From Effrenium voratum (Eukaryota > Sar > Dinophyceae > Suessiales > Symbiodiniaceae): a stretch of 64,000 nucleotides of DNA. Shown one piece after another: positions 44,771-56,827 of this stretch. Made by a program: the position numbers and the translations under genes. The notes under the pieces are model-generated. The model made no database searches. It was not told the origin of the DNA and saw only the letters and a program-made list of their open reading frames with translations. The first letter of the stretch is position 1. Each line of letters opens with the position of its first letter. The stretch is taken from positions 195,001 to 259,000 of the forward strand of contig CAUJNA010002113.1 in NCBI GenBank assembly GCA_963377175.1, read 5' to 3'.

Positions 44771-44909
44771 TAAAGAAAAATAAGCTCGGGCGATATCCCC
44801 AACAGCACCACACCCTCCCAGAATCCTCGCGGAACTCCCCGCGCCGGTGTTGCTGAGGATGCCGCCTTGTAAAGCAAAGCTACGAGTGACAGCGCAATCT
44901 CGCCCTCAT

Positions 44910-45275
44910 CGGAGCCCGACGGTGCAGTCGGGGGCCGATCGGGGCCCGACGGCGCAATCGGGGCCCGATCGGGGCCCGACGGCGCAATCGGGGCCCGATC
45001 AGGGCCCGACGGTGCAATCGGGCCCGATCGGGGCCCGACGGTGCAATCGGGCCCCGATCGTCCCGTGGTGCAACCCCAGCCACCCATATTATAGCTCAAC
45101 GACGGTTTTTTTTAGCATGCGGATTGCAATTGTATCCATAGCAAAATACAATTGACGGGGCCCGACGGCGCAATCGGGTGCAATCGGGGCCCAATCGGGG
45201 CCCGACGGTGCAATCGGGGCCCGATCGGGGCCCGGCGGTGCAGGGGCCCGACTGAGTCGGGCCCCGATCGGGGCG
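44910..45275. repeat. 30-bp GGGCCCGAT satellite, left block
   Basis: Units of about 30 bp alternate GGGCCCGATCGGGGCCCGAC and GGCGCAATC, separated by unique sequence at 45061-45155. The core GGGGCCCGATCGGGGCCC is nearly palindromic and contains GATC. Confidence 0.85.
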
Positions 45276-45589
45276 CCATGGCGCAATCGGGCTGCCCCCG
45301 GAATTTGGTGGAAACCTTCTGACCTCCTAGCCCTCGCAGCCTCGTGGAAGAACCCAAAGCCCACCAAGCAGCAATGCCAAGCATTTACTCTGCTGCACCG
45401 TGAGTTCCGCAGCGACGTGATCTGATTTGCCACAAAGCCAATATTTGCCTGAGCAAGTGAGCAAGTCACAAAACAGTGAAAGTGTGCTAAAAACCATTGA
45501 TTTCGGTTTTGCTTAGCGTTCCGCCCATGAGCAAAGCGATCTTGATCCGATGGCTTTTCAGACGACGGGCGCACGACACACCCTTGGTG

Positions 45590-46060
45590 GAGCATTGTGG
45601 AGCCCGTGTGGAATCCTTGCAGAGCTGTGTGGAACCCTGTGAAACCTCATCAGGGCCCACAGCCCTCGCAGAATCTTGTGGAACCCTGAAACCCTCATAC
45701 AACCACCCCGCAGCCCTCGCAGAACCTCGTGGGACCCTGTGCTGGAATGGAACCAAACCTTGCAAAACCTGGTGGAACATTACCTCAAACCAGCCCGGAC
45801 CGCTGGTGGGTGGAACCTTCCCCGGACCACGCCGCACCCTCGAAGAAATTGGTGGAACCTGGTGGAACCCTCGTCCGGAGCACGACGGGCTGGTGGAACG
45901 CTCGTGGAACCTTACCTCAAACCACCTCGGACCACCCTGCAGTGGAACCCTCATGGAACCTTACCTCAAACCACCCCCAGCCCTGGTGGAACCCTCTGGA
46001 ACCTTACCTCAAACCACCCAGACCACCCCGCGAACCCTGGCGAAACCCGATTGCACCGTC
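45590..46060 (-). repeat. GGTTCCAC-family array, inverted copy
   Basis: Reverse-complement counterpart of 43970-44770 (here CCTCGTGGAACC, ACCTCAAACCACC and so on). Confidence 0.85.
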
Positions 46061-46089
46061 GGGCAATTGAGCTATAAAATTGGTGGCTG

Positions 46090-46315
46090 GGGTTGCACCA
46101 CGGGACGATCGGGCCCCGATTGCACAGTCGGGCCCCGATCGGGCCCCGATTGCACCGTCGGGCCCTGATCGGGCCCGGTTGCACCGTCGGGCCCCGATCG
46201 GGTCCCGATTGCACCGTCGGGCCCCGATCGGCCCCGGGCCCCGATCGGGCCCCGGTTGCGCCGTCGGGCCCCGATCGGCCCCCGATTGCGCCGTCGGGCC
46301 CCGATCAGGGCGAGA
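46090..46315. repeat. 30-bp GGGCCCGAT satellite, right block
   Basis: Inverted counterpart of the left block, within the right arm, with a slightly different unit count. Confidence 0.85.
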
Positions 46316-46440
46316 TTGCGCTGTCACTTGTAGCTTTGCTTTACAAGGCGGCATCCTCAGCAACACCGGCGCGGGGAGTTCCGCGAGGATTCTGGGAGGG
46401 TGTGGTGCTGTTGGGGATATCGCCCGAGCTTATTTTCGAT

Positions 46441-48956
46441 CTGAGGCTCTGAAGGCTCCAGGGAAAGAGCTTGTCTTGCTTTGGGAACTCTGAAATGTTT
46501 GACTCCTGAAAGTCTGGTTCTGGGCAGCTGGGGAGTTTTATTCCTGAGTTGTTTTGGGTGGTTTAATTTGGTTTCGTGCTGGGGGACGGCCTGGGGCGGC
46601 CTGGTATTTCTTGTCGATTGCTTAGTTTAGCATTCGGCGAAAAAGGGGTCTGGCTGGCTCAGAATTTTATGAATCCGGACCTAATCCTAATAATAAGACT
46701 TAAGTGGGCATTACGCATGCTTTTTGAAGCGCCTTTAGGGGTCCAGGTATGAAGCGATGTTTTCTGCTTTGGGATTTAGCAGGTTTTGACAGATGGCCAG
46801 ATTCGGTTCATGTTTGGTGAAGATGTGTTGACTCAGGTCTAAGAAACTTATATCCATATCCCCAAACAGCTAGCTTGACTGATAGTGCTTGATTAATCTA
46901 TCACATACAAACTTATTTATTACTATATCAACAAGGATTCGATGATGCTCACTGGCATGCATGAATGAATCCTTTACATGGGATGACCATTGTTTGGAGA
47001 ACCACCAAAACGATTTGACATGTCAACCAAGCGGCAAAAGTCACCCATGGTTATTTGGGGGGGCCGAAGGGAATATGGATCACCCCCCGAGTGTCAACAT
47101 CCGGAGAGTTTTTGAGCTCAGGCTACTACAGCTCATGGCGGAGTGGTCACAGAGCCAAGGAGCCGGGGAGGGCTCCTGGGCTCTCTAAACGAAAAGACAG
47201 ACGTCGCCGTCCCCCCCCCCCCCCGATTTAAAGGGCGACCCCCAAAACAAGGTCTTTTTTGCGCAAGAGCGGCTTCACCATGATGAACCGAGCGCGTTTG
47301 CCCAACTCTGGGATTTTTTTGGTTGCTGTGCTCTCTGACCCAGGTTTACCTGGAGGCTGAGAGAACACTCCTCGAGGGCATGGGTGAAATTGGTGCAAGT
47401 CAGACCTCCCGCCAGGCTTTGCCCCCAACGCTTCAGGAAATGGGCTCTGGAGGTGGCAAGACGGGCTGGAGAGTTTTGGGACGAGCCGTCCTCCAAGCTG
47501 TTACTTTGGAGGGACATGTCATTGAGACCACCTGGAGGATGTTGCGTTAGCAGGCCCTGTGTCAAACGAACAGAAACGAGGTTAACCAGCACAGATGTCC
47601 TGCCAATGCCCACTAGTTTGCAGCTTAGAAAAAAACGCGTTACCGATTTGCCCTGTGAACCTCCCTCAAAGATCCTTAATTATTCGGGCTTGTGAATCTT
47701 CGTAGTGCAGATCTGCTTGAAGAAGCCAAGCAGAGTACAGAGTACCGATTTTGCCAGCCCATACCGATCCAGGAGTGCTGGACGATCTCACGGGTCAGCT
47801 GAAACGCCTCGGCCGTGACCTAAGACTTGGAGACCCCTCGAGACTCATGTGCGCCCGGATATTGTTGTCCTAAAAGGAGCACACGCAAAAAAGACGCCCC
47901 GTTTGCTTCCGGAGCTGTTTCAGCATCGCTCAGTGCAGCATTGAGGCCGGGACCGCGGGCCAGACCAGGGCCCCAGCGAGCTCGAGCGCGGGTGCTCGGG
48001 GGAAGGGATGCAGGGGGGCTGTGGGCGACGGAACAAGTCAGGGGTCCTTGATTCCCCTCGAAAAGGGTCTGGGTTAAGTCAACTTGGGTGATCAACAAAA
48101 TGGCGCCCTCGAGCAAACATACCGAGTAAACACGAATATATGATATAAAAGAACACGCCCCCATTCTTCAGTCAAAGCAACATGAGAGCATTGATTCTCT
48201 CAAGATGCAGGCTCGGCCTGTTTTGCAAGGTAGAAACCAAAACAGAGCTCGCCGATGGCCGCTTGCAGCTAGCTGTTCATCTCCAAGAACATTTTTGGAT
48301 GCGTGCCGGTGTTTCGTCAACGTAAGCGCGCAAGTCCAAGAGCGAATGCCACTCGTCAACCAGTTCGCCTCCTGCCAACTCGACGAAGGTGGCTCACACC
48401 ATCTCTGAAGGGTCCTGATCGAAGCCGGATATGAGATGATCCTCACGGCGCTTGCGGAAGCCTGCGGCTTCCTGGGAAGCAGTTGGGCCATTGTCAGTAG
48501 ACACCCCCTCTCGGTGTAGAGAGACAGCGTGGTGATAATTTCACCGCCTGCACATTGGTTTGCGCATTTGGTTCCATTCTGGCCTCCGTGCGCTGCAGTC
48601 AATTCCATGTAACGATCGCTGAAGAACAACAGGGGACTCTAAGCCCTGCCCTCAAGCAGTACCAACTAACGTCAACCCTTTGGAGGAACAAACTTGTTCT
48701 CTGGAACAGCCAGGTTCCAAGTCCGTTGGTGGGAGGGTACCTGACTAAGTTCGTAGACACAAACACTCAGTTCGATGCGATAAAGGATATCTAATCAAAA
48801 GGCAGAAGAAGGATGATCAGAGTGATTGATAGTAAGATTACCGAAAGCAATCACAATTAAAGACGTTGCATCAGTTGTAATTATTGAAGAGTACGCCTCT
48901 AAGAAGTGTGTGTTTAGTTTGTTTCCATGACGTTGCACAAAGGAAACGCAACTCGA
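46441..48956. other. Stretch without a supported gene
   Basis: AT-richer sequence, a C13 run at 47211-47224 and short open frames without domains. A GC-rich patch at 47930-48050 and a minus-strand frame at 48168-48629 were not recognisable. Confidence 0.35.
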
Positions 48957-49600
48957 ATGTCTGCTGAAGAGTAACGGCAAGCAAGACAAAATGCTGAAGC
49001 CATGAAGCAAGGGCAAGCGGAAGCTGCAGCTTGAGCCGCGGAGATGGCAGAAAGGCAACGCGTGCTGGTACGTCAATTGCTTGACAGCGAAGCCCTTGAA
49101 CGATTGAACACAGTTTGCCTCCTTAGGCCTGAAAAACAGGAGAAAGTTCAGAACATGATATGAGAGGCACGCATGAATACTTGGTTCGGCTAAAGATTAC
49201 GTTGTTCAGATGGCTTCCGGAGCTCGTCACATGCAGAAAGTTGATGATGGGACCTTAGTACGGTTGAAGCCCCAAATATTGCAAGTGCGGAGCAGAACAA
49301 ACAGAGGGCACGGTCCACCAAAAAGAAGCACTGCGACATGACATCTGCGGCCCCCCTCCCCTGCTACAGTGCTGAACTTGCAATATATCGGGCCTTGGAA
49401 GACGGGTTACGCGCTTGGATTCAACATTGTAACGGGGGGAGACGGGCCCGCACGGAAGCGGTGTCAACATGTGCCTTGGTTGCGCTTGCAATACTTAGAG
49501 CTTCCACTGTATTGATTTTAGAGAAGCTTGATAGTCTAGACATGAAGAACAAAGGGACCGTTAAGAGTCAACGACAGAGGATAGACGATGACGACATCAA
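48957..49600 (+). pseudogene. PDCD5-like pseudogene, interrupted
   Basis: From ATG 48957 one frame reads MSAEE-stop-RQARQNAEAMKQ, then after a second stop AAEMAERQRVLVRQLLDSEA and RLNTVCLLRPEKQEKVQNMI. This is the PDCD5/TFAR19 pattern (RQ.IL..IL...A.ERL....L.KPEK...VEN.I). After TGA and TAA codons and a frame change, VVQMASGARHMQKVDDG at 49200-49250 matches the next family segment. TVKSQRQRIDDDD near 49558-49596 matches the acidic tail after the VKF.RR strand. Between them is a MITE-like insertion. In-frame TAA and TGA codons and the insertion indicate a decayed copy. No introns interrupt the first 220 bp, so a retroposed copy is possible. PDCD5 is a small nucleic-acid-binding helical protein. 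Confidence 0.7.
49265..49407. mobile_element. MITE-like insertion in the PDCD5-like pseudogene
   Basis: Ends carry imperfect inverted repeats GCCCCAAATATTGCAAGT and ACTTGCAATATATCGGGC, about 18 bp with two mismatches, enclosing about 100 bp without coding capacity. The position within a conserved gene segment supports insertion. Target-site duplication not evident. Confidence 0.45.
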
Positions 49601-49679
49601 CTTCTTGACCTTGAGTGATACATTCAAGCTGATGCAGTTGAATCCCTATTTCTGTGTCGGTAGCGCACCAAACTGACTA

Positions 49680-50065
49680 AACTAAAACGTCCTTTCGTAT
49701 GCATGACGTAGTTTTTTTGTTTGGCTGCAGTTGTTCACGTCCATCATTTGAGGGTCCGGCAGTAGCAAAACTTCCGATCGATGCCGATGCACACATAACT
49801 AAGTAAATGAACAAATCAAGTGATAGAGTACATAGTTTGATAGACTATTTAAATGAACAAGTAACAAAACACTACATAACTAAATAGATGAACAAACATG
49901 TAAACTTTAGAGCCTCCGGCTCAGTCCGCCGACATTGTCCTCTCCCTTTTCTCCTTCTTCCTCTCTCCCTTGTCTCCCTGGTGTGTTCTGTCGTCCTCTC
50001 TCCCTCCCTCCGCTCCCCATCCTCCCCATCCCCCGAAGCCACTCTCTCCCCAGTCTCCCTCTCTC
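49680..50065. other. AT-rich stretch, then a CT-rich lead-in
   Basis: AAATGAACAA-type short repeats at 49800-49890, then pyrimidine-rich text grading into the TATG array. Confidence 0.6.
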
Positions 50066-50302
50066 GTATGTATGTATGTATGTATGTATGTATGTATGTA
50101 TGTATGTATGTATGTATGTATGTATGTATGTATGTATGTATTTATGTATGTATGTATGTATGTATGTATGTATGTATGTATGTATGTATGTATGTATGTA
50201 TGTATGTATGTATGTATGTATGTATGTATGTATGTATGTATGTATGTATGTATGTATGTATGTATGTATGTATGTATGTATGTATGTATGTATGTATGTA
50301 TG

Positions 50303-50333
<31 letters not shown>

Positions 50334-50867
50334 TGTATGTATGTATGTATGTATGTATGTATGTATGTATGTATGTATGTATGTATGTATGTATGTATGT
50401 ATGTATGTATGTATGTATGTATGTATGTATGTATGTATGTATGTATGTATGTATGTATGTATGTATGTATGTATGTATGTATGTATGTATGTATGTATGT
50501 ATGTATGTATGTATGTATGTATGTATGTATGTATGTATGTATGTATGTATGTATGTATGTATGTATGTATGTATGTATGTATGTATGTATGTATGTATGT
50601 ATGTATGTATGTATGTATGTATGTATGTATGTATGTATGTATGTATGTATGTATGTATGTATGTATGTATGTATGTATGTATGTATGTATGTATGTATGT
50701 ATGTATGTATGTATGTATGTATGTATGTATGTATGTATGTATGTATGTATGTATGTATGTATGTATGTATGTATGTATGTATGTATGTATGTATGTATGT
50801 ATGTATGTATGTATGTATGTATGTATGTATGTATGTATGTATGTATGTATGTATGTATGTATGTATG

Positions 50868-50898
<31 letters not shown>

Positions 50899-51186
50899 TG
50901 TATGTAATGTATGTATGTATGTAATGTATGTATGTATGTATGTATGTATGTATGTATGTATGTATGTATGTATGTATGTATGTATGTATGTATGTATGTA
51001 TGTATGTATGTATGTATGTATGTATGTATGTATGTATGTATGTATGTATGTATGTATGTATGTATGTATGTATGTATGTATGTATGTATGTATGTATGTA
51101 TGTATGTATGTATGTATGTATGTATGTATGTATGTATGTATGTATGTATGTATGTATGTATGTATGTATGTATGTATGTATGTATG

Positions 51187-51217
<31 letters not shown>

Positions 51218-51339
51218 TGCAATGCATGTATATATGTATGCATGTATGTATGTATGTATATATGTATGTATGCATGTATTCATGTAATGTATGTATGTAT
51301 GTATGTATGTATGTATGTATGTATGTATGTATGTGTATG

Positions 51340-51370
<31 letters not shown>

Positions 51371-51470
51371 TGTAATGTAATGTAATGTATGTATGTATGT
51401 ATGCATGTAATGTATGTATGTATGTAGGTCTGTCTGTCTGTATGTATGTCTGTATGCATGTATGTATGTA
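50066..51470. repeat. (TATG)n microsatellite, 1.4 kb
   Basis: More than 300 GTAT units, nearly perfect, with occasional one-base slips (TAATG) and degeneration at the right end (CATG, TCTG). Frames of up to about 500 codons on both strands are artefacts. The unit is the reverse complement of the array at 20226-21105. Confidence 0.99.
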
Positions 51471-52094
51471 TCCTTGCACTTCCCCTTGGCTCCCCAGTAT
51501 TTCCCGCAAAATACACGGTTTTTCTAGCGTTTTCGCAAAGAGGATGTCCAAAAACACAGAGTTTTGCCAGATTTTCGGCAAAAGGATGCAGGAAGCCCAA
51601 GCCAGCAAAAAAGCCGGCAGGGGGAATCGAGCCTGGGACCCCTGTTTTGCGACACCGGCTCCCCGAAGACTACGTTTAGTGGAACGTCATCAAATTGCCG
51701 CGCGGTACGTGGGGGACCCCCCCCCCCCCCCCAAAAACCTACGTAATAGACGTCGGGCGGGGGGGGGGTTAGGGGGGGGGGTTATCCTCTATCCTCTCTT
51801 AGGTATCCGACACGCCGAGCAATGTCGGCGGATTCATGAATGGATAGGGTAACGAAGAAATAGATACATAGAGGGTTTGGTTGGAACTGTGTGCTTGGAA
51901 TACTGGCCAAGCCGGGGCGCCTCAAGGGGTGGATCTGTTGAACTGGCCGCGTGCTTATTCGGTTTCGTTCGGTGGTGAGCATTTCAATAAGGACACACAC
52001 ACAGAGGCCATAATCATTACAACGATGCAGGGGGTTCCCTTGAGCCGGGGGCTGTGGAAATATCCCTCCCGGTTCCCATGCTGACAACTTGCAG
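51471..52094. other. Unique stretch with C/G homopolymers
   Basis: C14-type run at 51717-51732 and G-runs at 51761-51782. Read on the minus strand, GGCTCGATTCC near 51620-51632 resembles a pol III B-box, but no partner A-box was found. Confidence 0.35.
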
Positions 52095-52159
52095 GTAGCG
52101 TCTACTCCCAAGCCACCCAGCCCGTTTCGCCATCTCAGCCCAGGACGGGCCTTCGGCAG
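52095..52159 (+). CDS. Candidate small exon, unknown protein
   Basis: Between TTGCAG|G and a GT donor. Encodes SVYSQATQPVSPSQPRTGLR plus Q, Ser/Pro/Gln-rich. Only splice signals and composition support it. Confidence 0.25.
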
Positions 52160-55100
52160 GTCATCGCCATGGTCAGCCTGGGCCCAGTTGACAGCGTGGG
52201 GAGGACTCGTGTGGGAAGACCCCCCCACCCCCCTTCTGTTAAATTGCAACCCACAAGGGCTGCTTGACCCGAGGGAAGTCGAAGCAACAAAAAGCAATTC
52301 TGATCTGAGGTGTTGACTGACATAGAACCTGGCAATGACAAACGAGTGTTTGGTTCAGTATATTGTTGGACGCTTTCCTTAGCCTGGTATCCAGAACGTG
52401 CAACCAGTCAAGTGACCAATGGACGAATTTGCGAGTGTAACCCGCAATAGCTTCCTTCTCTCCTTCCTTCTGCTACATATTTCTGTTTCTGGGTTTCTCG
52501 TCTTTTGTTTTTCTTCTTCCTTTTCTTCAAGTTCCCATACGCTATGTCCCCAACGTCTCATGAATTCCGACCGAACTTCTGACCTCCAAGCTTGAGCTCT
52601 CTACGTGTGATATTTGCGACCCGACTTGAGGCACACGGCCGAAAGAACGCATCGTTGGCCGAGTTTCAGTGTATCAAACTTACCATCAGCACAGTTGAGT
52701 CTCGGCAAACAGGCGAATTGCTGCTCAGAATTGCCAGTCTTCGGCAATCAAGCAGACTTCTTTTATTGACCGGCTTTTGGAATCCAGCATGAAGTCCCAT
52801 GGCAATTCGCATTTGACTAGGTGACTAGATCACTCGGGCTGTGAAGTCGGAGAGTATCGATTTCCATTGTCCCGGCAGTCTCTTGCTTACTTTTTGGGAT
52901 GTGACGCTGGGCACTGTCTGTGATGGCACTCCAGTTTTTTTTCATGATTGATCCAAACTGTCTTTGGGTTTGCAATCTTGTTTGCAATTTGTTATACCCC
53001 CTTCATTGGGTGTTTGCCGTTTTGTCGCGATGGTCAGCCCTTCCCTGTATTTTGCACTTTTGCAGTGTGCATGGTCTGCAGCTTCGTGTTCTCGTGATGC
53101 GTCGCGCCTCGCCTCTGGCCAGTTGTTAGTAGTATGCCAGGGGCCTCGTCTGCATTCTGCACCCCAAGCACACAGTCGAGCTGCAGGTGAACCAACCGCC
53201 CCTCCGAAACGGGGTTGTGCTTTGACGAAGACCTTTTTGGAAACACACATATGCCCAAAAAGCGTAAGAGTGTCTAAATGTGTTTGTTTTTTGGCCCGAG
53301 CTAGGTAGGACCCCACCTATTGGCTCATCCTGAAAGGCGGGTTGTTTGAAAGGGACCAAACCTCTCTCAGCGAGTGGTCGAGGTGACATCGGCTGATTTA
53401 GGTGATATTGGCTGGAGGCTCAGCCCTCCCAGAAGCCAGCGTCCTGAAACGTCGGTTTCAGTTCAGGAGTGTGGGGTCTCCTTTGTAAGGGTGCCCCTTC
53501 TTGGGCTGTTTAAGGGAGGCGGCAAAGCGAGGGGAGAAAGCCCAAACCCAGCAAAGATACCTTGTAGAGGTGCTCAGGTTTGTGTTATGCGTTGGGCACT
53601 CCGGATGAACAAAGCTTCACTTCCAAGCAAGCAAAACCGTTCTTCCGTGCCAGGCACCGAGAGTAACTTATCGAATGGCCTTACCTGGTGCAATACGCTA
53701 CGCTCGTACGCTCGCCATGGCGGCCCTGCCGCGCGCCTGCAGAGCCGCGTTGGGGAGCGCTCACTTCCAAAGGCGGGCCACTTCTGGGTGTGGGTTGGCG
53801 GGGACTCGACACCAAGTGTCTTGAACGTTTTCTTGGAGCAAGTGGGGGCTGAAAATTGCTCTTTAGTGCTTCAGCTAAGTGGGCCAATCTACATTCACAG
53901 GCCTGCAATGGTAAAAGCAGGGCCGAACCAGGATTTCCTCGCACCAGGGTTCCATCGAAACAAACATGATTTTCGGAGGTCCACGAAAAGAAGACACCTC
54001 TGTCTTCACCATGGCCTTTGGGGACGCTGGCGACATTTTGTGCGGCCTTTTCAGGGTGTACCTAAACACCTCTTCTTGGATGCTAGTCAAGGACGAGCAA
54101 TTGGAGGGGCCAATTTTAGAACAACAGGTCTCTGTTCTTGGTACCCGTAGTTGAGCGTTGGATTCACCAGACCAGCTGGTAGAGCATGACTGAGCTGGGT
54201 TCCCTTTGATCCCCTTCAAAGGTGGTATCAGCACCCCCATTGGGGCCAATTGACAATTGAAAGTGAGTTCCCTCTTGGTGGGGTGAAGGTTTTGTTTTTA
54301 CTTTGTTTCCTGTGATAATATAGGTTGTATCCTTGACATACTTCTGGATGCGTCCTAAACATATCTTAAACTAGTCGGACCTTGATTTAGATGGTGTTCA
54401 AAGGCAAACCAAAAGGGCGCCAACCAGCTTTTAACACTCCCCATATAAGATACCCTTCCCAACACAAGATGTATTGTGCCCGTTGTTTTTTTCACTAGCC
54501 AAGATCCTCCCAAATGCATGTGTCTCAATGTACATTTACTGCCATCCCTTGTTGGGCTTCCATCCCAACATGGGGTATATTCCCCGTTTTGCATCGAATT
54601 TAATGGACCTCAATTGGAAGGTCATTTAGGAAGTATGTATGCCTGTCATTTGGATCTCAAAGTTATCGACCCGTGGTCGGTCTTGGAAAACATCCCGGGG
54701 GGTCGACATTTTCCGAGGCGCTGGTCTCAGGCGCGCGTCGGGAGCTCCGAGCACTTGGGATGTGCAACCTGCTATTTGAGTACCAGAATTCGACCGCATC
54801 CTGTCCTTGCCCTAAAAAGGAGCAAGCCTAGGCTGTCATGAGTAACCTGCCTTGTTGGCGCGCTATGGGAGCAGCTAATCATGAGCATGTGAGGTACAAC
54901 CAATGGTGGCATTACCTACTAAGAGGTTGAGCATCCAAGAAAGCGGCTGATTCGCCTTCTTTGTTCTCGATATGTTGTTCGGCTTTCTTGCCTTTCATCT
55001 TCTTGAGTTCGGTTCATTTGTAGTGGGGGCCGCAAACAGCGTGCTTTGTTGCCAACGTGTTTCTGGGGAAAGTTACCTTGGCTTCAGTTGTGGAGAACAG

Positions 55101-56716
55101 CTGACAAAATGTACCCCCGCCCCTGCTTGAAAGGGATTGTCGATTTGAGATTACCTTTGTCTACACAAAGGTTCCCCCTCCATATGTGTTGGATTGCTCT
55201 TGGAGGAGATATCCTCCCACCCACTAACATGATAAATGGAACCTAACCGGGGGCTGCTGGAACACCATGTCTTCCAAAAAGACAGTGTCTGGTTAGTACC
55301 AACATGGTCTGACCCCGCGCTAGCCAGGATCGTCATCCAAGGGGGGCAGGCCCTCTTTATCATTTCCCTTGCGTCGCAGGGTAACCCACGCAGGATACCA
55401 TGTGTCTTGCAAAGGTTTCAATTGTGCAAGTCACCAATATGTTCCCCTCGTAGATCGTTTCAAGCAAGTGGTGATGCCGAGTGAGTTTCTTAAGAGCTCA
55501 ATTTTGCTGGCAACACTTTACAGTACATGACCTTGACAAGAAGTGAACATTGTCCGTGTCACGCCTGCTGGACAAAGTTCCCCAAAGACAGATGCCGAGT
55601 AAATTCAACCACTTGGCCGCTCCAGGGCTTGTGCACAAACCCAAGAAGCAACCCGTCATCCTCCTCAAAGTTGTCGTCATCCTCCTCAAAGTTGTGCATG
55701 ACTCGTATGCATTGGCAAAAGAGGGGCTCTTCAATGCCCATGGCTTTCGGGTGCCCAAGACGCAATCTTCAACACGGGGGCCCTGCGCTGAATTAGGCCT
55801 ATATTTGTACTCGCCAACAGCTACTCACGCTTTTGTTGTGGGCGGTTCTTTTTGTTGTGTTTTTTTTGTTGTTTGTTTGTGTGTGCAGTTCTGCAGGTCT
55901 TAGCAGAGGCTCATGTGCACCGACGCCCTGTGCCTCGCTTGAAATGAACGGGGAGGCTGAGGCAGGGCTAGGAGGTATTCGAGAAGGTCAGCCAAGCACA
56001 CACGAACAACAAATCCAAGCACCCACGACTGACCATGGAATCCGCACGGGCTCCCCCTTCACAAAAGCCAAGTTGGTTTCAATTTGTTTTGTACGCTTCC
56101 ATGTTGTCGGGAGGGTATTTCCAGACTGGCCAGTGAGGTTGTTTCTCTGGCCGCATGTTGGGACACACTGGACTGCTTGCCTGCATGAGAAGTTTGGTTG
56201 CCTGAGATTTAGCAAGGCATCTCTGTGATCGAGGGCTGTTGCTCCGGGTCAATGTTGGTTCCGGATGGATGGCTGATGAACAACATGCGGCAAGGAGAGG
56301 ACACCCAGCTTCCGCCCAGCCACTATACCGATCCTTATAGAAGAAACAAACCATGGCCAGCTTTGATTTTTGTTGATGCTTGGTATTCCAGGAGAAGCAC
56401 AGGAGGTGGGCGCTCAGAGACCATTCCTTTGGGTCATTGTCCCTTAACAGCGGCAGCTATGGGGTCTTGGACCAATGTGGGGTTGGCCCTGGGTGGCAGA
56501 ACCCTCGAGGTGAGCACTGTTAGCAGTTAGCAACCGGGTGAGCCCAGAACCTCTGAACTGGGTGTTTTTTTTTTTTTTTTTTCAGGGTCCCCTCTTTGGA
56601 GCGGTTTAAAGGCGGATTGGCAGGACACCACCCATTTTTGCTCGGATTCCGAATCTTTCAAGCCACCTCAAATGTCCAATGGGGGAGACTTGGACGTCTC
56701 GACGCGCGCGTGTGAG
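52160..56716. other. Stretch without a supported gene
   Basis: Intron/intergenic-like with dispersed motif copies (53490, 54400) and a T18 run at 56565-56582 just before the WD40 gene region. A possible short exon at 55888-55935 (VLAEAHVHRRPVPRL) is weak. Confidence 0.35.
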
Positions 56717-56827
56717 GTGCGCTCGGTGAACTTCAGCAGATCGGGCTCCCAGCTGTGCACCGGCTCCGAGGACGGCATGGCGAAGGTCTTTGAACTGCCC
56801 TCGGGGCGCCTGCTGAAGGAGCGAAGG
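56717..56827 (+). CDS. WD40 exon 1 (recognised)
   Basis: Between TGTGAG|G and a GT donor, 37 codons, phase 0-0. Begins VRSVNFSRSGSQLCTGSEDG and continues MAKVFELPSGRLLKERR, a complete WD blade core. Confidence 0.8.

Larger units (their letters stand above)
44777..46437. mobile_element. Foldback-type element with long inverted repeats
   Basis: The left arm 44777-45098 is the near-exact reverse complement of 46064-46437. Outer ends read AAAATAAGCTCGGGCGATAT and, at the far end, its complement. Inside each arm is a variable number of 30-bp GGGCCCGATCGGGG units, and the arms end inward at a GTGGCTGGGGTTGCACCACG-type segment (right-arm sense). The 965-bp centre holds more 30-bp units, a small hairpin (CAATTGTAT/ATACAATTG) and the inverted GGTTCCAC array. 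No transposase frame is visible, so it would be non-autonomous. No clear target-site duplication was identified. Confidence 0.7.

Noticed and set aside
44840..46452. Pro/Arg/Ala/Gly-rich repetitive frames (PSGPDRAPIA-type)
   Set aside because: They come from the 30-bp GGGCCCGAT satellite and occur on both strands.
51600..51680. Minus-strand tRNA gene
   Set aside because: A B-box-like GGCTCGATTCC is present, but the T-stem does not pair and no A-box or cloverleaf could be built.
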